Shown: positions 1 through 6,092 of the stretch, in pieces
Layout: the number at the start of each line of letters is the position of its first letter
How positions within the stretch are numbered: the stretch's first letter is position 1
NCBI GenBank assembly: GCA_938014945.1
Contig: CALLQH010000041.1
Span: 1-10,218, forward strand
Length of the DNA: 10,218 nt
From: an uncultured bacterium
GTDB taxonomy: Bacteria; Pseudomonadota; Alphaproteobacteria; SP197
Reading direction: 5' to 3'
Notes under the pieces: generated by a model
What the model saw: the letters and a program-made list of their open reading frames with translations, nothing else
What the model was told of the DNA's origin: nothing
Database searches by the model: none
Program-made: the position numbers and the translations under genes

Positions 1-582
1 GACGCGGGGATCGACGGTGGCGAAGGTGCCCACGGGGCCGGAAATGGCGCAGGTGGCGATCTCCTCGCGCGCGACGACCAGGCGGCGCCGGGCGCGCTGG
101 AACTCCGCGTGATAACCCGCCAGTTTCAGGCCGAAGGTGGTGGGCTCGGCATGGATGCCGTGGCTGCGGCCCACGGTCAGCGTCAGGGCATGTTCGCGGG
201 TGCGGGCGGCGAGCGCCTCCAGCAGGGCGTCGACGTCGGCGATGAGCAGGTCGGCGGCCTGGGTCAGCTGCACGGCAAAGGCGGTGTCCAGCACGTCGGA
301 GCTGGTCATGCCCTGGTGCATGAAACGGGCTTCCTCGCCGACGTGTTCGGCGACATTGGTGAGGAAGGCGATGACATCGTGTTTGGTCTCGCGCTCGATC
401 TCGTCGATGCGCTCCACCTCGAAGGCGCCGCGGGCGCGCAGGGCCTCGGCGACGCCACGGGGAATGGTGCCGAGTTCCTCCATGGCCTCCGCGGCCAGGG
501 TTTCGATCTCCAGCATGATGCGGAAACGGTTCTCGGCCTCCCAGATGCTGGCCATCTCGGGACGGGTGTAGCGCGGAATCAT
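1..582 (-). CDS. purB: Adenylosuccinate lyase, N-terminal part (runs off left edge)
   Basis: Adenylosuccinate lyase acts twice in purine synthesis: it cleaves SAICAR to AICAR plus fumarate, and adenylosuccinate to AMP plus fumarate, in the cytoplasm as a homotetramer. I translated the minus strand from an ATG at 582-580 and obtained 194 codons without a stop. The protein starts MIPRYTRPEM, typical of PurB. H68, H89 and H141 fall at the residue numbers known for catalytic or substrate-binding histidines in the Bacillus subtilis enzyme. The GMTSSDVLDTA block (91-101), the GRSHGIHAEPTTFG block (138-151) and GPVGTFATVDP (182-192) are all family signatures. The SSxMPHKxNP fumarase/lyase signature would lie beyond the window edge. 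The sequence is intact as far as visible. No good Shine-Dalgarno precedes the ATG. The gene is transcribed away from the TRAP binding-protein gene across a 133-nt intergenic region. Confidence 0.97.
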   Translation of the reverse strand, partial: MIPRYTRPEMASIWEAENRFRIMLEIETLAAEAMEELGTIPRGVAEALRARGAFEVERIDEIERETKHDVIAFLTNVAEHVGEEARFMHQGMTSSDVLDTAFAVQLTQAADLLIADVDALLEALAARTREHALTLTVGRSHGIHAEPTTFGLKLAGYHAEFQRARRRLVVAREEIATCAISGPVGTFATVDPRV

Positions 583-635
583 GGGCAAAACCGTGGTCTG
601 GCGTGATGTGGAGGCATCAGATAGCACGAAATCGC

Positions 636-663
636 CCATGCGCGCAGGCTGGTGCGCGCATGG
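636..663. repeat. Perfect inverted repeat (10-bp arms, 8-nt loop) between divergent genes
   Basis: CCATGCGCGC at 636-645 and its exact reverse complement GCGCGCATGG at 654-663 flank the 8-base spacer AGGCTGGT. It lies midway between the divergent starts of purB (582) and the TRAP binding-protein gene (716), where regulatory sites are expected. No T-run follows on either strand, so it is not a standard intrinsic terminator. It could be an operator for a dimeric regulator or an RNA hairpin in one of the leaders. The rest of 583-715 holds no open reading frame that I can support, and I could not pick out convincing -35/-10 pairs for either gene. Confidence 0.5.
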
Positions 664-715
664 TAGGCTTGCCCCACGCAATCGGGGGACGGGTCCATGC
701 CATTTTGGCCGGTCA

Positions 716-1720
716 ATGATCAGTAACGTGACGTCACGTTTCGTAATTATATGGGCTCTGCTGCTGGCGCTGACCGCTCCGGCTGCCGCCGAGACCTACC
801 TGCTTTCGACCGGCGGACCGCCGAACCATCCCTGGGGTTTTGGCGCGCGGTTCTGGGCGGAGAGGGTGGCGCAGCGCACGCAGGGCCGCATCGTCTTCAA
901 CGTCGTGCCGGATCTGCCGCAGGCCGGGATCGAGGGCATCGATGAACTCGATGCCCTCGCCTCAGGCACGATCGATGCCGCGGTGGGCTCCTCGCTCGCA
1001 TGGTCGGGGGCGGTGCCTTCGCTGGCGCTGTTCGGCCTGCCGTGCCTGATCGACGGACCCGGCGACCTGGAAGCCGTGATCACCAGTCCGCTGGGTTCGT
1101 CCTTGTTCGAGGATGTGCGGGCGCAGGGGGTTGAGCCGCTGGCCTGGGGCGATGCCGGGGCCTGGGCCATTGCCGCACGCACGGGGCCCCTGACGCGCAG
1201 CCGCGATCTGGCGGGCCTCACCCTGCGGGCGCCGGCCTATCCGCCGGTGCGCGAGGCCCTGATGGTGCTGGGCGTCGATCCGATCGCCGCCGACCTGCGC
1301 CTTGCCCTGACCCAGACACGCCTGGGCATGATCGACGGCATCATGGCGCGTCTTGCCGATCTCGCCGCCGCGTCGCGCCCGCCCGAAGGCTACGACACCT
1401 GGACGGTGTGGCCCTGCGTCGCCGAGCCGCTGATCTTTGCGGTGAACCGGGAACTCTGGCTGTCATGGCCTCTGGAGGACCGTATCGCGGTCGCTCAGGC
1501 GGCGCTGGAGGCCGCTGTGGCGCAGGCCAGGCGGGCGAGGGGCCTGGTGCGCCCCGATGCGCCCTGGCTGCAGGCAGCCGGCATTCGCCTCGTGCGCTTC
1601 ACGCCGGATGAGGCGGCCACGCTGTCGCTGGAGCTCAGCCATATCCGGGCGCGCTGGGGGCTGGCGGTCGGCCCGGATACGGTCCTGGAGGCCGAGCAAA
1701 TCCTGCTCACGCCGCGCTGA
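716..1720 (+). CDS. TRAP transporter solute-binding protein, DctP family (orphan)
   Basis: This is a periplasmic substrate-binding protein of the TRAP type (DctP family), which captures small organic acids or related anions for a DctQM membrane partner. The ATG at 716 gives 334 residues, usual for the family. Residues 1-25 form a Sec signal peptide: a short positive n-region with R8, a hydrophobic core at about 9-22, then APAAA before E26. The mature start ETYLLSTGGPPNHPWG is family-like. Block 163-171, ending in R171, corresponds to the 'DL.G.K.R' region whose arginine normally binds the substrate carboxylate. Block 198-210 (LTQTRLGMIDGIM) matches the 'ALQTGVVDG' region. No dctQ or dctM gene is nearby, so the partner must be elsewhere or the protein has another role. 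The reading frame stays open upstream to 581, but only the 716 start places the signal peptide at the N-terminus. The Shine-Dalgarno is weak. In-frame GTG at 728 is a less likely start. Confidence 0.85.
   Translation: MISNVTSRFVIIWALLLALTAPAAAETYLLSTGGPPNHPWGFGARFWAERVAQRTQGRIVFNVVPDLPQAGIEGIDELDALASGTIDAAVGSSLAWSGAVPSLALFGLPCLIDGPGDLEAVITSPLGSSLFEDVRAQGVEPLAWGDAGAWAIAARTGPLTRSRDLAGLTLRAPAYPPVREALMVLGVDPIAADLRLALTQTRLGMIDGIMARLADLAAASRPPEGYDTWTVWPCVAEPLIFAVNRELWLSWPLEDRIAVAQAALEAAVAQARRARGLVRPDAPWLQAAGIRLVRFTPDEAATLSLELSHIRARWGLAVGPDTVLEAEQILLTPR
725..740. promoter_or_regulatory. 16-bp perfect palindrome, possible operator
   Basis: AACGTGACGTCACGTT is its own reverse complement over all 16 bases, centred on TGACGTCA. 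It begins 9 bases after the first base of the start codon of the TRAP binding-protein gene and covers codons 4-8, just before the signal-peptide core. A site here could act as a roadblock operator for a dimeric repressor. If transcription or translation really starts further in, it would lie in the promoter. I do not recognise the site of a known alphaproteobacterial regulator in it. Chance is not excluded. Confidence 0.4.
931..959. repeat. Perfect 12-bp inverted repeat inside the TRAP binding-protein gene
   Basis: CGAGGGCATCGA (931-942) and TCGATGCCCTCG (948-959) are exact reverse complements around the 5-base loop TGAAC. The DNA encodes residues 73-81, EGIDELDAL, so the near-mirror EGID / LDAL peptide partly explains it, but every wobble position also matches. 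An mRNA hairpin here would be very stable. There is no T-run after it, so it is not an intrinsic terminator. Confidence 0.6.
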
Positions 1721-1787
1721 GGGGCGATGGCGCAATCTTGATCGGTCGTGCCTGGAGGGTGGCGCGCCCTGCAGGCAGTGTTCGGTC

Positions 1788-2642
1788 ATGGCACCGCTTC
1801 ACGACATTCGCCGCCGCACACTCCTGGGTTTCGCCATGGCCGCGCCGCTCCTTGTTGTGGACGGGCAGGCATGGGCGTTTCCGGATGTCGACGAGAATTC
1901 GCCCTGGCTTGCCCACGACGAGCAATCGGACATCGACCTCGATCACGCCCCCCTGGTGCGCTTCCTGGGGCGCTACCGTACGCCTGGCGCGGACGGCATT
2001 GCGCGGGTGCGTTACGGCGAGGTGACACCTCAGGATCGGGCGGACCTGCGCGGCTATCTCGATGGGCTGGCGGCCGTGCCGGTGTCGCAACTGACCCGGG
2101 ACCGGCAGCGGGCCTACTGGATCAATCTCTACAACGGCCTGACCCTGGACCTGGTGCTCGACCACTATCCGGTGGAAAGCATCCGCGACATCGGTGGCGG
2201 CCTGTTTACCGTCGGGCCCTGGCGCGAGACGCTGGTTGTTGTGGAGGGCAGGGAACTCAGTCTCGATGCCATCGAGCACGCGATCCTGCGACCGATCTGG
2301 CGCGATCCGCGCCTGCACTATGCGCTCAACTGCGCCTCGCTGGGCTGCCCCGACCTTGCCGGCACAGCCTGGTCGGCGGAGGCAGGGGAGACGATGCTGG
2401 AAGAGGCCGCACGGCGCTACGTCAACCATCCCCGCGGCGTTCGCTTCGATGCAGGGGATGAACTGACCGTCTCCTCGATCTACCGCTGGTACCGCGAGGA
2501 TTTCGGGGACAGCGAAGCCGGAGTCATCAGTCACCTGCGGCGCTATGCCGAGGGGCCTCTGGCGGAGGCGCTGGAGGAGGCCGATGCGATCGCCGATGAC
2601 AGCTACGATTGGCGCCTGAACGACGGCACCGGATTGCCCTGA
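1788..2642 (+). CDS. DUF547 domain protein with twin-arginine-like signal peptide
   Basis: The 284-residue product belongs to the DUF547 family, whose biochemical role is not settled. The N-terminus contains DIRRRTLLGF (6-15), a twin-arginine-like motif, then a hydrophobic stretch ending in the cleavage-site pattern AWA (28-30), so export to the periplasm is likely. The DUF547 hallmarks are all visible: AYWINLYNGLTLDLVL (109-124), IEHAILRP (162-169), and HYALNCASLGCPDL (177-190) with H177, C182 and C187. The conserved His/Cys set suggests a catalytic or metal-binding site, but that is inference. The ATG at 1788 was chosen because it places the RR motif near the N-terminus; the Shine-Dalgarno is poor. 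The gene follows the TRAP binding protein by 67 nt on the same strand and may be co-transcribed. No terminator is evident between them. It ends 6 nt from the convergent hydratase stop codon. Confidence 0.85.
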   Translation: MAPLHDIRRRTLLGFAMAAPLLVVDGQAWAFPDVDENSPWLAHDEQSDIDLDHAPLVRFLGRYRTPGADGIARVRYGEVTPQDRADLRGYLDGLAAVPVSQLTRDRQRAYWINLYNGLTLDLVLDHYPVESIRDIGGGLFTVGPWRETLVVVEGRELSLDAIEHAILRPIWRDPRLHYALNCASLGCPDLAGTAWSAEAGETMLEEAARRYVNHPRGVRFDAGDELTVSSIYRWYREDFGDSEAGVISHLRRYAEGPLAEALEEADAIADDSYDWRLNDGTGLP

Positions 2643-2648
2643 AGCGGT

Positions 2649-3443
2649 TCAGACGATCGTCAGGCGCGCCGCACCCAGGCCATCGACGCTGCAAACGGCG
2701 GTCTGGCCCTGTTGTACCGGCGCGGCGTTGACGATCGCCCCGGTCAGCACGACCTGGCCCGCCTTCAGGCCGGTGCCGGAGCGGGCCAGCGTATCGGCCA
2801 GCCAGGCCAGCGCATTGAGCGGATCATCCATCACGTCGCGGCCCAGGCCTTCGCCACGCAGGTCACCGGCGATGGTGGTACGGCCCACGGCGCTCTGAAG
2901 GTCCAGATCGCGCCAGGCGCTGACCTCCGGGCCCAGAATGATGGCGCGCTGGAAGACGTCGTCGGCCACCAGCTCGGGCGGCGTCAGCAGCGAGCGGTCG
3001 GGATAACGCGCCTCGGCCAGCTCGATCGCCGCCATGCAGGCGCCGACATGGGGCGCGATGCTCGCGGCATTGTGGCCGCCGTCGCGGGCGGGAACGTCGC
3101 TGGCGATACGCATGGCGATCTCGCACTCGGCGAGCGGGGCCACGGTCTGCCTCAGGCTGACCTCTGCGGGGCTGGAGAAGATGCAGTCGGCCAGCACCAC
3201 GCCATAGGCAGGGCCGGGCAGGCCCATGATCTGCTGCATCTGTTTGGTCGTGCAGCCGATCTTCCAGCCGCCCAACCGGCGTCCGGCCGCCTCGCGGCAG
3301 CGGAGTACCTCGGCCTGCACGGCATAGGCTGCTTCCAGGTCGGCTGGGCGCAGGGCTTCGGGCAGGCGTTCGTAGAGCGCCACGGCATCGCGCTGGGCGA
3401 TCAGGTGGCGCGCGGCCTCGGTTGTGGCTTGGTCTGGCATCAT
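2649..3443 (-). CDS. 2-keto-4-pentenoate hydratase family enzyme (MhpD/HpcG-like)
   Basis: The 264-residue product is a member of the fumarylacetoacetate hydrolase fold, 2-keto-4-pentenoate hydratase branch. This branch adds water to 2-hydroxypenta-2,4-dienoate-type products of aromatic meta-cleavage. Length matches MhpD (about 269). GGWKIG (58-63) carries K61, and LAECEIAMR (104-112) gives the E106-x-E108 metal pair, with E141 in AAIELAEARY as probable third ligand. DVMDDPLNALAWLA (about 214-227) and the VVLTGAI block near the C-terminus are also typical. Its start overlaps the upstream MFS stop as ATGA, with GGAG 5 nt before the ATG, so translation is probably coupled. A second ATG lies immediately inside. 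The same frame stays open far upstream inside the MFS gene, but that part is not protein-like. No meta-cleavage dioxygenase, aldolase or acetaldehyde dehydrogenase is adjacent, so the true substrate is unclear. Related decarboxylases of the same fold are an alternative. Confidence 0.88.
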   Translation of the reverse strand: MMPDQATTEAARHLIAQRDAVALYERLPEALRPADLEAAYAVQAEVLRCREAAGRRLGGWKIGCTTKQMQQIMGLPGPAYGVVLADCIFSSPAEVSLRQTVAPLAECEIAMRIASDVPARDGGHNAASIAPHVGACMAAIELAEARYPDRSLLTPPELVADDVFQRAIILGPEVSAWRDLDLQSAVGRTTIAGDLRGEGLGRDVMDDPLNALAWLADTLARSGTGLKAGQVVLTGAIVNAAPVQQGQTAVCSVDGLGAARLTIV

Positions 3444-4669
3444 CGTGGCTCCATGCGGCCATGGACGTGGCGGGTGGCGGTGACGGTGAGGATCGCCAGC
3501 AGCAGGAGCATGGCCGAGATGCGGAACAGCCAGGCCGCTCCGCCGTGGTCCATCAGCAGGCCGAAGGCGGGCGGGGCGATGGTCGAGCCGCTGTCCATGG
3601 CCACCGTCATGAAGGCAAAGACCTTGCCGATCTGCCCCGGCGGCGTCACCTGGCGCACGATCAGATCGCGGTTGGGCGTGACGATGCCGGCGCCGATGCC
3701 GCCGATGGCGATCAGCACGAAGAGCATCGTCTGCCCGATGGGCAGTTCGCCGATCAGCAGGATGGAGAGCGCGGCGATGCCGAAGCCGACAGCCGCGACG
3801 ATGCCGTGACGGCTGGTGCGGTCTGCGATCTGGCCGCCGATCAGGATACCCACCGCCGTGGCGGCAAAGAACACCGACAGCGCGTAGTTGCCCACCACCT
3901 CGTGCATGCCGTGGTGTTCGAAGAGGGCCGCGGGCAGGAAGGAATCGAAACCCCACATCGCGACGGTGACCAGCAGGAAGAAGGCGAAACACATCAACAG
4001 GGGCAGCGACAACAGCAGCTTCAGGCCGTCGAGGATGCTGGGGCGCTGGCGCTCCAAGCCCTGCTGCATGGCCAGGTCGCGGTCGTCGCGCAGCTCATGG
4101 CGGTTGAACCAGAAGGCCACGGCCATGGCGAGACCGATCAGGCCGAGCAGAACCAGGGCGCCGCGCCAGGACCACCACAGCAGGGCGCCTGACAGGATCA
4201 ACGGCGCCAGTGCGAAGCCGACGTAACCTGCGAAGGTGTGGACGCTGAAGGCGCGTCCCAGCCAGGCCTTCGGTGCGGTGGCAGAGAGGATGGAGTAGTC
4301 GCAGGGGTGGAAGACCGTATTGCCCAGGCCCAGTAGCGCGGCGAAAGCCAGGAGCTGCCAGTAGGTCTCCGAAAGGCCAAGGCCGATGACGGCCAGCGAA
4401 ATCAGTGTCATGCCGGCAATCAGGACGTTGCGGGCAGGCATGCGGTCGACCAGGAAGCCGACCGGCAGCACCGCGCTGGCCGAGGTGACGGCGGCGGCCG
4501 CCATGATGGCGCCGACCTCGGCATAGCCGATGCCGAAATCCTTGGTCCAGGTGATCGCCAGCGGCGGCACGATCATGTTGAACAGGTGGTTCAGGCCATG
4601 GCCCAGGCTGATCAGGCTGACGACCTTGACCGGGCGTGTGGGGCCAAGGGCGGATGCCGCAGCGGTCAT
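3440..4669 (-). CDS. Major facilitator superfamily transporter, Fsr-like
   Basis: The product is 409 residues with about 12 predicted membrane helices in two halves, joined by a basic/acidic loop at about 190-213. Motif-A-like segments follow helix 2 (GFLVDRMPARNVLI, 71-84) and the matching helix in the second half (GQIADRTSRHGIV, 279-291). The block GNTVFHPCDYSIL (116-128) followed by RAFSVHTFAGYVGFALAP (139-156) resembles the fosmidomycin-resistance (Fsr) type of MFS efflux protein; that resemblance is from memory. The ATG at 4669 overlaps the stop of the EamA gene (ATGA) and has GAGGAAA upstream. Its own stop overlaps the hydratase start. It is the middle gene of a coupled operon. It may export or import the compound handled by the hydratase, or export a toxic analogue. 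Substrate cannot be read from sequence. Confidence 0.9.
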   Translation of the reverse strand: MTAAASALGPTRPVKVVSLISLGHGLNHLFNMIVPPLAITWTKDFGIGYAEVGAIMAAAAVTSASAVLPVGFLVDRMPARNVLIAGMTLISLAVIGLGLSETYWQLLAFAALLGLGNTVFHPCDYSILSATAPKAWLGRAFSVHTFAGYVGFALAPLILSGALLWWSWRGALVLLGLIGLAMAVAFWFNRHELRDDRDLAMQQGLERQRPSILDGLKLLLSLPLLMCFAFFLLVTVAMWGFDSFLPAALFEHHGMHEVVGNYALSVFFAATAVGILIGGQIADRTSRHGIVAAVGFGIAALSILLIGELPIGQTMLFVLIAIGGIGAGIVTPNRDLIVRQVTPPGQIGKVFAFMTVAMDSGSTIAPPAFGLLMDHGGAAWLFRISAMLLLLAILTVTATRHVHGRMEPR

Positions 4670-5643
4670 GCGGGTTTCCTCAGCTTGGCTCCCGGCAGGC
4701 TGCGCGTGGGCAGGAGCTGGGCGATCAGCACGCCGGCGATGATCAGCACGCCGCCGATCAGGTGTTCGGTCGTGGGTGGCTCACCCTGGATCATGCGGAT
4801 CGCGACGACCACCACCGGCACCAGGTTCGAATAGATCGAGGCGATGGTCACGCCGACACGGCTGACGCCCCAGTGCCAGGTGAAGAGCGAGAAGGAGGCC
4901 GGCCCCGCGCCCAGAAACAGGATGAACCCGATCGAGCGCCAATCCAGGCTGAACTCGGGCTGAGCGACACCGATCACGATGAGAAACGGAATGGCGACCA
5001 GCATCGACAGGCCGCCGATCATGATGGTGATCGCGGTGATGCCAAGCTGTGTGCTGCCGGTCATCCAGCGCTGCGCACCGATCGAGTACCAGGTGAAGAT
5101 GGTGAGCGCGAGCAGGATCAGGAACTCGCCACCCCTGAGGTTGGCGATGCCCGCCGTGTTGCCGGCCAGAATGGCGCCGATTCCGCCCTCCATGTTGCCG
5201 ATGGCCGCGAAGATGCCGCCCATGGCCGCAACGATGGCGCCCAGGATCACGGCGAGCGTGAGCGGGATGCGGAAACCAAGGCGCGCGACGAAGGCGGCAA
5301 GGATCGGCGAGGAGGCGGCCACGATCGCGGCCGGCACGGCTCCGGCATACTTGACGCCGAGCGTCAGGCAGACCGTGGAGCCCGCGATGCCGATGCTGCC
5401 CAGAAGCAGTGCCGGACCCCAGCGCAGGCCCCGGAACACATGCCCGCGCGACTGGATCATGAAGGCGGTCATCAGGAACATGGTCGCCGAAAGGAGGCGG
5501 CCAGCCGTGATGAAATAGGGGTCCCAGCTCTCCAGAAGTTCGCCCGTCACCAGGAAGTGCGTCGCCCAAACGGACGTGCCGATGGCAAGGGCAAGGTTGC
5601 CCGCCAGCTTCTGCTGCGGTGAGACGGAATCGAGGAGAGACAT
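4666..5643 (-). CDS. EamA-family (DMT superfamily) transporter
   Basis: The product is 325 residues with 10 hydrophobic segments forming two EamA repeats, about 18-146 and 174-312, the usual architecture of drug/metabolite exporters of the RhaT/EamA type. The first repeat holds APLxx-like text around AGAVPAAIVAASSPILAAF (100-118). The second has the parallel GVTIASIYSNLVPVVVV (264-280), which marks the internal duplication. The ATG at 5643 is preferred: it is preceded by GGAGG, although the 2-nt spacing is short. The frame remains open to a TTG at 5679 with no ribosome-binding site. It is the first gene of the EamA-MFS-hydratase operon and overlaps the MFS start by 4 nt. The response regulator gene ends 71 nt upstream on the same strand, so read-through from that promoter is possible. 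Substrate is unknown; amino acids, metabolites or drugs are all plausible for the family. Confidence 0.9.
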   Translation of the reverse strand: MSLLDSVSPQQKLAGNLALAIGTSVWATHFLVTGELLESWDPYFITAGRLLSATMFLMTAFMIQSRGHVFRGLRWGPALLLGSIGIAGSTVCLTLGVKYAGAVPAAIVAASSPILAAFVARLGFRIPLTLAVILGAIVAAMGGIFAAIGNMEGGIGAILAGNTAGIANLRGGEFLILLALTIFTWYSIGAQRWMTGSTQLGITAITIMIGGLSMLVAIPFLIVIGVAQPEFSLDWRSIGFILFLGAGPASFSLFTWHWGVSRVGVTIASIYSNLVPVVVVAIRMIQGEPPTTEHLIGGVLIIAGVLIAQLLPTRSLPGAKLRKPA

Positions 5644-5658
5644 TGCCTCCGCTTTAGA

Positions 5659-5677
5659 GCCAGCCTGCGAAGCTGGC
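5659..5677 (-). repeat. Short inverted repeat in the leader of the EamA gene
   Basis: GCCAGC (5659-5664) and GCTGGC (5672-5677) form a 6-bp stem with a 7-nt loop, 15 nt upstream of the EamA start codon. On the minus strand it is followed by TCTAAA, not a T-run. It could be a leader hairpin or a poor terminator for the response regulator gene. It is short enough to be chance in GC-rich DNA. Confidence 0.25.
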
Positions 5678-5714
5678 AAGGAGGATCACAAGTGCCGGTC
5701 CGCCTGCCGTGCGT

Positions 5715-6092
5715 TCAGGCGTCCAGCGTCTTCAAGGCGGTGCGCAGTTCCTGTTCGCCGAAGGGCTTGATCAGCATCACCGTCCTTGTCCGGCCGCCGG
5801 GGCCATCGTCGGCCGTATGCGCATCCGTGCCGCTTGCCAGGATCACGCGCAGCTCAGGTCGCTCCTTGCGCGCGTTGGCCACAAGGTCCTGCCCCGACAT
5901 GCCGGGCAGGCCCAGATCGGTCATCAGGATATCGATGTCGTGCTTGTCCAGCATGGCGAGCGCATCCTCGCCGCTGCCGGCTTCCCTGCAGCGGTAGCCC
6001 ATGTCCGTCAGCATGTCGGCTGTTGCCATGCGGATCAGAGCGTCGTCCTCGACCAGCAGGACACATGGCTCGGCGCTTGCGGAAGCGTTCAT
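5715..6092 (-). CDS. Single-domain (CheY-like) response regulator
   Basis: The 125-residue product is one receiver domain with no output domain. The acidic pocket is E15-D16-D17 in VLLVEDDALI, the phosphoacceptor is D59 in ILMTDLGLPGMSG (55-67), the switch serine is S88 in ILASG, and the conserved lysine is K109 in LIKPF. All key residues for phosphorylation are present, so the gene looks functional. The ATG at 6092 is supported by GGAGG 5 nt upstream. The gene sits directly downstream of a degenerate hybrid histidine kinase, the normal genetic position for a kinase/receiver pair, so its original partner has probably been lost. It may now be phosphorylated by another kinase or act as a phosphate sink. 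The frame is open into the kinase remnant without a stop, but the strong ribosome-binding site and the receiver's natural N-terminus argue for initiation here. It could be co-transcribed with the EamA operon 71 nt downstream. Confidence 0.92.
   Translation of the reverse strand: MNASASAEPCVLLVEDDALIRMATADMLTDMGYRCREAGSGEDALAMLDKHDIDILMTDLGLPGMSGQDLVANARKERPELRVILASGTDAHTADDGPGGRTRTVMLIKPFGEQELRTALKTLDA

Noticed and set aside
581..715. N-terminal extension of the TRAP binding protein from an ATG at 581.
   Set aside because: It would bury the signal peptide 45 residues inside the protein and overlap the purB start. The extension has no family-like sequence.
1721..1787. Possible terminator between the TRAP and DUF547 genes around the GGCGCGCC and CCTGCAGG palindromes.
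   Set aside because: These 8-bp palindromes do not form a stem with a usable loop and no T-run follows.
2649..3992. A 447-residue minus-strand reading frame containing the hydratase with a long N-terminal extension.
   Set aside because: The first 183 residues are an Arg/His/Pro-rich out-of-frame reading of the MFS gene. The family length and ATGA overlap place the true start at 3443.
5644..5679. TTG start at 5679 for the EamA gene (12 extra residues).
   Set aside because: No ribosome-binding site precedes it and the extra residues are not membrane- or family-like. The ATG at 5643 has GGAGG directly upstream.
5644..5714. TTGCCA / TAAAGC at 17-nt spacing as a promoter for the EamA operon.
   Set aside because: The start of transcription would fall at or beyond the Shine-Dalgarno, and the -10 match is poor. 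The operon may instead be read from further upstream.
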